In this document: positions 37,073-46,903 of the stretch, piece by piece
How the letters are laid out: every line of letters starts with the position of its first letter
Position numbering within the stretch: position 1 is the stretch's first letter
Origin: CAWAXW01 sp963786155
GTDB taxonomy: Bacteria; Actinomycetota; CADDZG01; WHSQ01
Direction of reading: 5' to 3'
DNA length: 64,000 nucleotides
Assembly (NCBI GenBank): GCA_963786155.1
Contig: CAWAXW010000006.1
Coordinates: 2,356,001 to 2,420,000 of the forward strand
Made by a program: the position numbers and the translations under genes
Notes under the pieces: model-generated
What the model was told of the DNA's origin: nothing
What the model saw: the letters and a program-made list of their open reading frames with translations, nothing else
Databases searched by the model: none

Positions 37073-38975
37073 ATGGATCACAACTTCCGAGCGTTCACAG
37101 CCGTCGCGGTCATGGCTGTGCTGGTTGCCACGGCTGCACCGGTTGCAGGTTCTCCGGTGTGCGCAGATGAACCGCGCGAGGCGTGCGGGGGACGTGTGTT
37201 CCCCGAGGCCGAGATGTCCGCCTCATTCCTTCAGTACGACAACGGCGAATACGCCGACGGGCTCCTTGCCCTCGCCGAGGAGCACCCGCGCTTCATCAAG
37301 GTCCGCACGTTCAGCGAGGCACTGGGCGGCGAAACACTCTCGGCCGGGGGCCGCGAGATCTATCTGATCGAGATCACCGACTTCCAGGCCCCCGAGAAGA
37401 ACAAGGTGCCGATCGCGGTCTCGCTAAGCGTTCACGGTCCCGAACGAGCCGGGCTCGAGGGCGGCGCACGCTACATCGAGGACCTGGTGCGGTGGGCGAG
37501 CGACGAACCCGACCACGAGCTCATGAACGGAACCGAGAAGGACAGCACTGCCATCCCCGTGTCGGAGGCTCTTCAACGCGTCCATCTCTACATCTCGAAC
37601 ATCAACCCCGACGGCTGGTCCGACGGCGACGTGGCGAACGGCGGCGTCTTCGTGCGCGGCAATGCCAACGGCGTCGACCTGAACCGCGAATTCCCGACGA
37701 TGGGGTGGACCAAGACCTCTTACACGCCGTTGTCCGAGCCCGAGTCGATCTCTTGGGATCGAATCATGGAAGACATCAGACCCCAGGTCGCATCGGACCT
37801 GCACGGGGAGCTGAACTCCGCCAACAATGCGTTCGCCGACATCATGTTGCCGGCCGGACAGTGGGACCCGCTCGAGCAAGCCCGCGAGGAGAGGCTTGCG
37901 CGCCACATGGCGTCGAACGTTGCGAGGTACTTCGAGGAGGACGGCGTCGTTGCCGGCGAGGTCTCCGGCAATGCCGACATGAAGCCCGCCGAATATGCGA
38001 CCGGGTACGACGTCGTCGGCTACGACGATTCCGGCTTCATGGGCGACTATTTCACGCAGAAGTTCGCCGCGCTCGAAGTCGACGTCGAACACTTCCTGTC
38101 GCACCTCGTGCCGAATACCACCTGGGTCTCTGGGCTCGAAGCGGCCCATATCGCGTCGGTGCGCGGTGAGATCGAGACGCTCATCGTCGAGGCGCTGGTG
38201 TCCGGCAGAGTGAAAGTGAAGCTCCGCTTGGGTCGCGTTGGCTATCTCCTCAACCCGAAAGTAGTGAAGAGCAAGGACGGCTACGGAGGGCCCAAGCCCC
38301 CGAAAGGCGTCGAGCCCAAGTCATATCGGGCAACGCCGATGCGCTACTACCGTGACCTCTCGAAGTACTCGACCCGTCCATTGCGGAAAGTGAAGCCCAC
38401 CCGAGTAGCCAAGGGCGGATTGCGCGGTCTCGATACATTCGTGATCAGCGGCAAACCGTTCCCGGGGCGGACGGTGCCGAAGAAGCGCACCGCCCGGGCT
38501 CTCAAGCGGTTCGTGAAGAAGGGCGGGAACCTGGTCTTGACGGACTCCGCTCTGCGGTTGCTGCCACGGTTGAAGGTCGTTGGTCGCAAGGCCGTCGGTA
38601 AGCAGGTCCACAACGCCGGCCACATCGACATCGAGGACTTCGGCGATCCCTACACGAAACACGTACACACGACGGCGAGTCAGACCTATTACGAGGTCGG
38701 GCTCGGATACTCGGTCGACGAAGACACCTCGCCGCACTTCACGGTTGCGCGCAACCGCGTGGGAAGGAGCCGGCGGCAAGACGGTCGCCTACATCACCGA
38801 TGAGGCACGGGTCGGGCTGGGCCGCATCAAGCTCGGCAAGGGCACGATCGGCATCATCGGCGCGCTGCTACCCGTGCCGACCGAGCGCTTTGACCACTTC
38901 TTCGGGCTGGCCGACTACGCGGTCACGATCGCCGGAGGCCAGATCCTCAACAACATGATCGCCGCGGGCCGCTAG
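37073..38975 (+). CDS. Secreted M14-family zinc carboxypeptidase (frameshifted near the end)
   Basis: A signal peptide (AVAVMAVLVATAAPVAG, cleavage near residue 28) is followed by a carboxypeptidase domain. Zinc ligands appear as HGPERAGLEGG (His, Glu) and DLHGELN (His), and VDLNREFPTMG carries the substrate-binding Asn-Arg. A Glu in LEVDVEHFLSHL is a candidate catalytic base. The C-terminal 200 residues are Lys-rich and unlike the peptidase, possibly a wall- or surface-binding region. A shift near 38755 joins ARNRVGR to WEGAGGKTVAYITDE, after which the stop TAG at 38973-38975 coincides with the end of the adjoining repeat element. The M14 call is secure, the substrate not. Confidence 0.82.
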
Positions 38976-39136
38976 TGCTCCATCAGGTGACGTTTGCGTG
39001 TTCTGGCGAGTGAAAAGCAAGTCTCGCAAGGCCGCAGGGAGCGTGCGCACTGGAAGTGCGTGCGCGACTGAGAACGCCGCGAGACGCAGTCTTTTCGCCG
39101 CCATAACACCCCTCAATGTTGCCTGATGGGGCACTA
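38973..39136. mobile_element. MITE-like inverted-repeat element
   Basis: The 164-bp segment starts TAGTGCTCCATCAGG and ends CCTGATGGGGCACTA. Its ends form an inverted repeat of about 22 bases with few mismatches. Inner blocks also pair: GTGTT/AACAC, GAAAAG/CTTTTC, GTCTCGC/GCGAGAC and a central GTGCGCACT..AGTGCGTGCGC hairpin. The whole can therefore fold on itself. Ends TA...TA fit a TA target duplication of an IS630/Tc1-like non-autonomous element. No ORF is inside. Its outer bases supply the TAG stops of both flanking convergent genes. It could also act as a bidirectional terminator. Confidence 0.65.
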
Positions 39137-39385
39137 ACGAGAGACCGCAACCCCGCAGTGCTTGCAGGAGGGGGCGTGGGGCGAGATCACGCCGCCGCAC
39201 TCGTGGCACACGGCCGGGCCCACGGACGAGGAAGTCGAACGACGGGCGACTCCCAATGCGAACGCGCCTGCGGCCAATAGGAAAACCAAGGTAACGACGG
39301 ATGCGGTCGATACCTTGCCGTTGATGGTCAACGCGAGCGCGAACGCGATGCCTGCCACGACGATCGCCACGACGACTACTCTCAT
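39134..39385 (-). CDS. Small membrane protein with C-terminal zinc ribbon
   Basis: An 83-residue protein with two transmembrane segments (VVVVAIVVAGIAFALAL and VTLVFLLAAGAFALGVA) and a cytoplasmic four-Cys ribbon CHECGGVISPHAPSCKHCG. The ATG at 39383-39385 overlaps the stop of the hydrolase gene (ATGA). Its TAG (39134-39136) lies at the edge of the inverted-repeat element. Function unknown. Confidence 0.65.
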   Translation of the reverse strand: MRVVVVAIVVAGIAFALALTINGKVSTASVVTLVFLLAAGAFALGVARRSTSSSVGPAVCHECGGVISPHAPSCKHCGVAVSR

Positions 39386-40122
39386 CGGAGCACTCCCTCG
39401 AGCCATTCCAGCGCCGCCTCGACCGCCTCGGGCACCTTGCGAAGTTGGTGTCCGGCCCCCTCGAACAGCCGGACCTCGGCTTTCGGGCCGCGCGCCGAGA
39501 TCCGATCGGCATGGTCGACGGCGACTACATCGTCGGCCGTCCCGTGCACGACGAGTACGGGGATCTTGAGTGAGCCGATCGAGTCTTCCGATACGACGTT
39601 TCCGAACTCGTCGGCCCACGGTTGAGGATCCGCGATCGTTTCGGGCGACAGCGGCATCCCTGCTTGCTCGACGATCCGAGCCACAGCCTGCTGAGCATTA
39701 CCGGCGTAGCTCACCCAGTTGGCGGGGGCCGCGAACGTGACCAGCGCGTCGACGGGAGCGCCACGTTTGGCAGCTTCGATCGCGACCGCCCCGCCCGCCG
39801 ACGATCCCAGGACCGCGACCGGCACGCCGGGCACCTCGGCGCGAGCCGCGTCGATCGCCGCGCGCGCGTCCCGGACCCAGCCTTCGATCGAGAAGTAGCC
39901 GGGCGATCCGCGCACACCGCGGAAGTCGGCCCATGCCGCGGCCCAACCATCCTCCGCGACCCAGCGCGCGAAACCTGGATAGCCCTGGTCGCCCGGCTCG
40001 GGAGGTGAGACCGATGGGATCCCGTGAAAGAGGACGACCAACCCCTTGGGGTCATCGGGGACGACTACTCCCCCCGACAGACGCAAGCCATCCACGACGA
40101 TGGGCAGGCGATGCTCGTTCAC
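39382..40122 (-). CDS. Alpha/beta hydrolase
   Basis: A 246-residue single-domain hydrolase with the nucleophile elbow GSSAGG (Ser at about residue 108), oxyanion region LFHGIPS, acid in HGTADDVVA and His in GAGHQLR. The family covers esterases, lipases and peptidases. It overlaps the upstream cupredoxin stop (ATGA) and therefore belongs to the metal/cupredoxin operon, although its tie to metals is not evident. Confidence 0.8.
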   Translation of the reverse strand: MNEHRLPIVVDGLRLSGGVVVPDDPKGLVVLFHGIPSVSPPEPGDQGYPGFARWVAEDGWAAAWADFRGVRGSPGYFSIEGWVRDARAAIDAARAEVPGVPVAVLGSSAGGAVAIEAAKRGAPVDALVTFAAPANWVSYAGNAQQAVARIVEQAGMPLSPETIADPQPWADEFGNVVSEDSIGSLKIPVLVVHGTADDVVAVDHADRISARGPKAEVRLFEGAGHQLRKVPEAVEAALEWLEGVLR

Positions 40123-40517
40123 TCGACCACTATCTCGCCGGTCATGCCTTGCTGCTCGTGAGGGATGCAGAAGTACTGGTAGGTGCCCGGCTGCTCGAAC
40201 GTGACCTCCATCGATTCCCCGGGCTTGATCAGGCCCGCGGCCAGATCGTCCCTAGCCCCGTCCTCCGATTCCTCGCCGCCCGACGCGAAGAAGTCCGCTC
40301 CCTCGGGAAGCTCGTCCTCATAGGCGGTCACCGTGTGGGCGGCGTCGCTGTCGTTCGAGAAGACGACCGTCTCACCGGATGCAACCGTGAGCTCTTCGGG
40401 TTCGAAGGTGTTGGCCCGCGTCAAGGAAACGTCACCCGTCACACCTCCGCCTTCGTCACCGGAGCACGCGGGGGCCACGATGAGCAACAAACAAACAAGG
40501 AGAGCTCTCGCGTGCAC
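40119..40517 (-). CDS. Cupredoxin (plastocyanin-like) lipoprotein
   Basis: A 132-residue precursor with lipobox-like PAC (LIVAPACSGDEGG). The mature part has the blue-copper ligands: first His in AHTVTAYED, and Cys-His-Met in YFCIPHEQQGM. It should carry single electrons or buffer copper outside the membrane. It is 10 bases after the ZIP gene and in the same operon as the multicopper oxidase. Confidence 0.85.
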   Translation of the reverse strand: MHARALLVCLLLIVAPACSGDEGGGVTGDVSLTRANTFEPEELTVASGETVVFSNDSDAAHTVTAYEDELPEGADFFASGGEESEDGARDDLAAGLIKPGESMEVTFEQPGTYQYFCIPHEQQGMTGEIVVE

Positions 40518-40527
40518 AGCCGAGAGG

Positions 40528-41708
40528 CTACGCGGTCAGGAGGCCGGTGCCGTACATCACGAGCAGCCCCACGATGAAGCCCAGCGCGCCCATGCCCACG
40601 ACGAGGCGGCGGCCGCGGTCCATGCTCTTGCCGATCGCCCACACCACCTGGGCGATGGCGCCGGCTGCGACGCCGAAGGCAAGGGTGGCGGTCGCCGGCG
40701 AGAAGGCGAAGCCTCCCCCGAGCGAGCCGATGATCGTGGGGATCCCGGCCAAGGCGCCGAGGGCCACGAAATGCCACAGCGAGGGTCGATCCTCTTGGGA
40801 ACCGATGGGGGCCACGATCGCAAGCCCCTCGGTTGTGTTGTGGAGCGCGAACCCGAGGATCAGACCCGTGCCGAGCGCTGCTTCGCCGGCCGCGAGCGCC
40901 GCTCCGACGGCCAAACCCTCGCCGAGGTTGTGGAGCCCGATCCCGGCTGCAACGAGATACGCGAGGAACAAGCCGCCCGCCATGTTCCGTCGCCCCGACT
41001 TGAGTCCCGCCTCGAATGCGTTCAAAGCGAGAACCGCGCTGAGGGCTCCGATCGCGAACAGACCGGCGCCGTCGAGCACCGCCGCGGTCTCCCCCGCCAG
41101 CTCGAGTCCCTCCACAACGGTGTCCACGAGTAAGAAGACGAGCAGCCCGACGGTGAAAGCGAGGAAGAAGTCCAGCCAGCGGCGCGACGCTCGGCGCAAG
41201 GCCGGGAACCACAGCAGCCCGATCGCGATCGGTACGACCCCGATGTAGATGCCGAGCAACGCGTAGATGGCGATCGTTCGCGCATCGGCCTCGGGCGTGA
41301 GGGCGGCCGCCTCGATCTCGTGCTCGATCGTCACCCCGGTCGCCGTGATCATCGCGATGTTCAGCGGGAGCCCTTCCTCCCATGGATAGTCGATGGAAAG
41401 GGTTGTGGTCTCGAGGCGGCCGAGCGTCCGATCCCCTATCTCGTGACCCACGTAGGCGTCGTTCACGAGCACCTGCGCGATCGTCACCGGGTCCGGGCCG
41501 TCGTTGCGCAGCCGGAGATCGACGGCGCCTTCCTCGAGAACGCGCGCGCTCGACGGCAACGGCTTCGACCGGCGGGACCTCTCGCAACGAACCGATCGGG
41601 TCGAAGGCGAGGAAACCGAAGACCATCAGGGCCACGATCGCAAGGGGGCCGAGCGCGCCCATCCAGTTGGGAATGCGAAACGGAACGGGCAGTGGCGGAC
41701 TCGCTCAT
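40528..41708 (-). CDS. ZIP-family metal transporter with N-terminal extracytoplasmic domain (frameshifted)
   Basis: After the start MSESATA (ATG overlapping the oxidase stop as ATGA), a transmembrane anchor (MGALGPLAIVALMVFGFLAF) and a beta-rich domain of about 110 residues (VDLRLRNDGPDPVTIAQVLV...LSIDYPWEEG) precede a ZIP transporter core. The core has the metal site motif GLHNLGEGLAVGAAL in one helix and FALHNTTEGLAIVAPI in the next. Two shifts (near 41680 and 41550) affect only the N-terminal part. ZIP proteins import Zn, Mn or Fe. The fused domain is unusual; it may bind metal or a cupredoxin partner. Metal not determined. Confidence 0.78.
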
Positions 41709-42735
41709 GTGACCTTGAAGTGGCTGACCCAGCCGAGGTCGACGAACTCGGTCTGGTGGGCGTGGAACATGAAGAGGCCGGGATCGTCGTAGGTGAACTC
41801 GATCATGTGTCGCTCCGCCTGGCCCATGGAGATCACGTCGGTGAACTCGTCCGGCTCGAGCGAGGTCCCGGTTCGGAAGAGGTTGAAGAAGTTGCCGTGG
41901 ATGTGGATCGAGTTGATCGGGTCGAACTCGGTGATGTTGATGACATGAGCCCGCTGAAGCTGTCCGGCAGCGATCTCGATCGGGCGATTGATGTAGGCGA
42001 AGCCGACGGTGTTCACGGCGTAGACCTCGTTCTCGCCGTCGAAGTTCGTGTCGAACGCGTTCATGACCAACACCATCTCGTTGGCTTCCGGTCGCCCTTG
42101 CTTCGGGTCGACGATGAACGCGCCGTAGAGGCCGCGGTGGATGTGTTGGACGAGCGGCAGCGAGTGGCAGTGATAGAGGTGGGTGCCGAACGGGCCCGGC
42201 GATGAAGTCGTAAGTGAACGACTCACCGGGCATGACCTCGCCGGCGCCCGGGAACGCCGTCCATCGTCGCCGAGTGGAAGCCGTGGAAATGCATCGTGTG
42301 CGGGTGCGCGGATGCATTGGTGAGCGTGATGCGCAACCTGTCGCCGTCGGTGCACCTGATCGTCGGGCCGGGCACGCGGCCGTTGTAGGTCCAGGCGGGG
42401 AAGAACACGCCCGGTACGACCTCGATCTCTTTGTCGACGGTGACGAAGTCGTACTCGCGCACCGTGCGGCCGGACGAGTCCGTGCTGACCTCGCCGAGGT
42501 CGAAGTCGGTCAGGATCTCGTACGGCGAGAAGCCGTTGCGGTCGTGGTCCACCTCGCCGACCGCGCCGTGCATACCGCTGTGCATCTCGTGGCCTGCGTC
42601 GCCCGTGTGCCCTGCGTGCTCCTCGGGGTGACTCGCCAGCGCCGCGCCGCCGAGCAACTCGCGCCCGCCGATGACGCTGGCGCCGCCGATCGCGCCGGCC
42701 GCACCGACCTTCTTGAGGAAACCCCTGCGGTTCAC
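41705..42735 (-). CDS. Tat-exported multicopper oxidase (frameshifted)
   Basis: The GTG at 42733-42735 (overlapping the regulator stop as GTGA) gives a Tat signal MNRRGFLKKVGAAGAIGG. The mature protein contains copper ligand motifs HPHTMHFHGFH, THLYHCHSLPLVQHIHRGLYG, SIHIHGNFFNLF and MFHAHQTEFVDLGW, together the type 1, 2 and 3 copper sites of a two-domain-like oxidase. Shifts near 42247 and 42200 split the middle, but all motifs are intact. It likely oxidises metal ions (Mn, Fe or Cu) or small molecules outside the membrane, consistent with its place in a metal-regulated operon. Confidence 0.8.
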
Positions 42736-43420
42736 GCCACCCATATCGGCCTCCGCCAGCTCTTTCGAAAGAACCTCTTCGTCCTCCGATTCGCCGACGC
42801 GGACGAACAGCGGGCCGGCGAGGGGGCCGCGTCTGATCGACTTCGACTTCGGCCCCCGGCCGGAGCTCGATGCCGGCGAGATAGCGGAGTGCCTCGGACT
42901 CCGAGTCGGACACGTGGGCGACCTCGATGCGCTCGCCGTCGGCCACGTCCCACAGGCGTCGACGCGACGCGGCCGGCATCGTTCCGTCCTTGGCGGGGAT
43001 CGGATGTCCATGCGGATCGATGATCGGGTGCCCGAGAAGGGCCGCGATGCGATCCTCGAGCTCGTCGGACAGAACGTGCTCGAGGACCTCGGCCTCGTCG
43101 TGGACCGCGTCCCACGGCACGCCCAGCGCCTCCGCGAGGTAGGTCTCGAGCAAGCGGTGATGGCGGATGACCTCGAGGGCGATCTTGCGACCGGCCGAGG
43201 TCAGGTTGGCGCCCCGGTAGGGGGCGTAGGCGACGAGCCCCATCCCCTCGAGCCTCTTCAACATGTTGGTGGCCGACGCCGGCGACACATCCATCTGGTC
43301 CGCGATCGCGCTCGTCGAGATCGCATCGCCGGCAGGTCCCTCGTCCTCGAGCTGGCAGATGCCCTTGAGGTAGTCCTGGGCCGCCGGCGAGGTCTGGAGC
43401 GCCGAGTCTTTTAGTGGCAT
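42732..43420 (-). CDS. DtxR/MntR-family metalloregulator (frameshifted near the end)
   Basis: The N-terminal winged helix (ISTSAIADQMDVSPASATNMLKRLEG, recognition helix about residues 40-55), dimerisation helices and metal-site region (DEAEVLEHVLSDELEDRIAALLGHP) and a C-terminal SH3-like FeoA domain (LRPGAEVEV..GPLFVRVG) are visible. DtxR proteins repress genes when Mn or Fe is bound. Two shifts, near 42850 and 42750, restore a C-terminus ending ELAEAIWVA. The start is ATG 43418-43420, 12 bases from a perfect palindrome. It heads the oxidase/ZIP/cupredoxin operon. Confidence 0.85.
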
Positions 43421-43432
43421 ATGGCTTCAGAG

Positions 43433-43448
43433 TTTAGCCTAGGCTAAA
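43433..43448. promoter_or_regulatory. Palindromic operator of the metalloregulator
   Basis: The 16-base perfect palindrome TTTAGCCTAGGCTAAA lies between the divergent DtxR-type gene and the CDF transporter gene. Its TTAGCCTA half-site resembles DtxR/IdeR/MntR boxes. It is 12 bases from the regulator ATG and about 56 bases from the CDF start, so it could control both directions. Confidence 0.8.
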
Positions 43449-43504
43449 TCTCGAGTCCACCATCGCCTCCGGGCGGGGCCGATCCGCGGCCCTACGCTTG
43501 AGCG

Positions 43505-44893
43505 ATGGAACGTTCGCAGGTCAGCTCGGTCCAGAAGGTCGCCCTCGTGGCATTGGTCACGACCGCGGTCCTGGCCGTGACCAAGCTCCTGGTGTGGGCG
43601 GCGACCGACAGCCTGTCGGTCCTGTCCCAGGCCCTCGATTCGATCCTGGACATCGTTGCGCTCGGACTCGTCTTCTTCGCGGTCCGGATCTCGAGCAAGC
43701 CCGCGGACGAAAGCCATCACTATGGGCATGGCAAGGCCGAGAACCTGGTCGCTTTCACCCAGACGCTCCTTCTGGGGGCCATCGTCGTCGCCGTCGCCGC
43801 GGAGGCGATAGCCCAACTGGCGGGCGACGGACGCCAGCCGTCCACTCCTTGGTTCGCCTTCGTGTTGCTCGCGGTGTCGGCAGTCGTGGATGCATGGCGC
43901 GCCCGAGCCTTGAGCCGGGCCGCGCGCGAATCGGGTTCGGAGGCCCTCAAGGCGGGCGCTCTGAACCTGGTCGCGGACGTCGGAACCGCGATCGTGGCCC
44001 TGGTGGCGTTGATCGCGGTGAAGGCTGGCGGCCAGGACGCCGGACGCCGATCGGTGCGCTAGTGGTCGCGGGCGCGGTTGCATACGGGGCGGTGAGGCTC
44101 GGTCGGAGATCGATCGACGTGCTGATGGACCGGGCCCCGGTGGCTCCACTCAAGGCGATCGAAGCTGCCGCGGCAACGGCGCCGGGGGTCGAGGAAGCGA
44201 GGCGCGTACGCGTGAGAGCCGCAGGATCGCAGCTCTTCGCCGACGTCACGGTCGCGGCGGGAAGAACCGCCTCTTTGGAACGCGCCCACGACATCGCCGA
44301 AGGAGTCGAGCGCGAGATCGCGCGGGTCGCTCCCGGTGCCGACGTCGTCGTCCACGTGGAGCCCATATCCGAGACCTCCGAGCTGATCGAACGTGCTCAG
44401 GCGGCCGCCAGCCGGGCCTCGGGTGCTCATGAGGTACACAACGTTCGCGGTTCATCGGTTCGACGAATCGGGCCAGGAGAAGCTTCACGTCACGCTTCAT
44501 GCGAAAGTCCCCACTGGGACATCGCTGGAAGAGGCCCATGAGCTGTCCGATCGGATCGAGGCCGCAGTCGCCGAGGAGCTTGGGGACCAAGTGAGGGTCG
44601 ACTCTCACATCGAGCCGATGACGGCCACGACGTCGGGTCGCGATGTGACGGCGGAGAGGGCCGACCTGGTCACCGATATCAAACGGATAGCCGAAGCCGA
44701 AGAGGAGGTGCTCGATTGTCACGAAGTGCTCGTCACGTCTGCGGAGGGGACGCTATCGGTCGTGGCGCACGTGACGGGGAAGCGGGATCTCCCTCTCGCA
44801 CGGATGCACGACGCGAGCGAGCGCATGGAGAAGGCCATCCACGCGGAGCTTCCCGAGTTGGGCCCAGTCCTGATCCATTTCGAGCCGGCGTGA
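43505..44893 (+). CDS. Cation diffusion facilitator with three C-terminal domains (frameshifted)
   Basis: The first 200 residues are the CDF membrane part: transmembrane segments with ALDSILD (D-x3-D, TM2), HHYGHGKAENL, and LNLVADVGTAIVAL (N-x3-D, TM5). These are D/D and N/D rather than the H/D sites of zinc exporters, so Mn or Fe is more likely. Then come three ferredoxin-like cytoplasmic dimerisation repeats, each ending VHVEPISE, DSHIEPMT or LIHFEPA. One domain is the family norm. Shifts near 44035 and 44430 divide the gene. It is divergent from the DtxR gene and probably under the same operator. Confidence 0.78.
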
Positions 44894-44903
44894 GGATGTA
44901 CTC

Positions 44904-45289
44904 GTGAGCGAACGACTACTGATCTCCTCGGGTCTCCTTATGAGCGACCCTTTGGTTTCAGCCGAGCGGTGCGCATCGGCAACATCGTGCACGTCTCCGG
45001 CACGGGTCCCATCTGGCCGGACGGATCTTGCTCGCCCGATGTCGGAGTGCAAGCGCGGCGTTGCCTCAAGATCATCGTCGTTGCCCTGCTCGAGGCCGGG
45101 TCGCAACTCCGCCACGTAGTGCGAACCCGCATGTACATAACGAATGCTTCGTATGCATCCGCGGTGGGCGAGGCCCACGGCGAGGTGTTCCGCTCGGTTA
45201 GACCGGCTGCGACGATGGTCGTCGTCAAGTCCCTGATCGACTCGCGGTGGAAGGTCGAGATCGAGGCCGAAGCGCTCGTCGAGCCTTAA
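44904..45289 (+). CDS. RidA-family protein (frameshifted)
   Basis: The product, about 128 residues, starts at GTG 44904 (VSERLLISSG), shifts near 44940 to SPYERPFGFSRAVRIGNIVHVSGTGP, and ends with VVVKSLIDSRWKVEIEAEAL. RidA proteins deaminate reactive enamines/imines; the key Arg in TRMYIT is present. It follows the CDF gene by 10 bases and is likely co-transcribed. The shift looks like a sequence error. Confidence 0.8.
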
Positions 45290-45295
45290 GGCCGG

Positions 45296-46835
45296 CTAGC
45301 TCACCTCGACGTCGACGGAGTGCCAGCCGGTGGCCCCGGCCGGGTGCGGCGGTGCGGTCTGGGGCGTCTGCGTGTCTCCCTGTCCATCGGTGGCGCGGCA
45401 CATCACCTCGATCCTTCCTGCTCGCTCCGGCGTCCATTCGTAGGCCCACTGCCGCCAGGAGTCGTCGGCGATCTCGTCGCGCAGGCGGGCTTCGACCCAC
45501 GTCTTCCCTTCGTCCATCGAGACCTCGACCTTCGACAGACCGCGGCTGCCTGCCCACGCGACCCCGGCTATCCATGTCTTCTCGCCAACTTTGGCAACGC
45601 CGTCGGCTCCGGCTACGTCGATGCGCGATTGGGTCCGGACCGTGGCGTCGTCGGACCAGCCTCTGATCTGCCAGTAGCCGTCGTAGTCCTTGCTCATGAC
45701 TTCGATCTCGGTGAGCCACTTCACGTTCTTCATCCCGTAGATGGCCGGGACCCTCAGACGGGCCGGGAAGCCGTGTTCCTGCGTCAAGGGTTTGCCGTTC
45801 TGCGCGACCGCTATGAGCACGGAGGGATCGCGCGCTATCGCCAACGGGATCGAGTCCGAGTAGCCGTCCGCCGCGCGCAGCGCCACGTCGACGGAGCCAC
45901 CGTCAGGCCCGGCCGCCTCGAGGACGTCGGCCAACCGGACCCCTTGCCAAGCCGAGTGACCGACGAGGTTTCCACCAACCTCGTTGCTCACGCAGGTCAG
46001 AACCGAGTACTCCTCGACGATCTCGAACCGCTCCTGCAGCGCATTGAAGCCGAGGGAGAGCGGTTCTCGCACCGCACCCATCACCTCGAGAGACCAACCC
46101 TCGGCCTCCACTGTGGGATCGAAGAGGTTGATGTCGACCGTGTAGTGGGACTTGACACTGGTTACCTCCGGCGTGAGGCCGGCGATGTCGGGCCATGCCC
46201 CGCGCGCCGGCACAGTGGCCGGTAGAGACGCATCCATCAATGCGACGTTGGTATCGGGCCCCGAGAACCTGCGCGCGAACCATCCGACGACACCACCTCC
46301 GACGACGAGAGTCGCGGCGCCACCGAAGCCGAGGCGGATGAGTCGTCGTCGTTTGGAGTCGGGCTCGGGTTCGGGCCGAGGTTGGGAGCCGCGTACCGAG
46401 AGAGCGAAGACCGAAGACATGACAACGACGACGGCAAGCAGCTCTGTCATCTTCACGTCGCGCGCCGGTGAGATCCACACCGAGATCGCGACCGCAGCGC
46501 CGAGAACGACCGAGGTGAGGATGATCCGGCCGCGCAGGACTCGGAAAGTCAGTCCGGCGAGAACGGTCGTTGCAAGGACGGTCCCGATCGTGAGCAGTCG
46601 GAGAGCCCACGGTCCGAAGGTCTCGATGAAGAACGTCGCGATGTCGCCGGGGGTCGCCCTGATGATCGCCTCGGCTATCGCAGTGGGAGGAAAAGGTACC
46701 GAGCTCCAGATCCCGGTCGCCACCCATCCCGCCGCCGAGCGCGACCGCGGCGCCGATGAGTCCGGAACGGAAGTAAGAGGACGCTCCGGTGCCCGGACTG
46801 GGCTCGGTTTGAGCGTCGTACGGCTCGGGTTCCAT
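45296..46835 (-). CDS. Membrane-anchored sulfite-oxidase-like molybdopterin oxidoreductase (frameshifted)
   Basis: After a few N-terminal residues (MEPEPYDAQTEPSPGTG, start ATG 46835) and a shift near 46725, four or five transmembrane segments lead to a Moco domain. The Moco-binding Cys lies in VLTCVSNEVGG. PARLRVPAIYGMKNVKWL and a C-terminal Mo-dimerisation domain (IAGVAWAGSRGLSKVEVS) follow. It is an oxidoreductase of sulfur or other oxo compounds facing outside. The physiological substrate is unknown; no partner cytochrome is adjacent. Confidence 0.82.
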
Positions 46836-46903
46836 CACCCATTGTTCGCGCCGATGAGGCGTTAAGGACTGGAGGGAACCCAGAAGGGTGCGACGCTCGT
46901 CCA

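Noticed and set aside
40439..41662. Separate Arg-rich protein overlapping the ZIP gene
   Set aside because: Only its first ~40 residues (membrane anchor) are real; the rest is an out-of-frame reading of the ZIP transporter after a shift.
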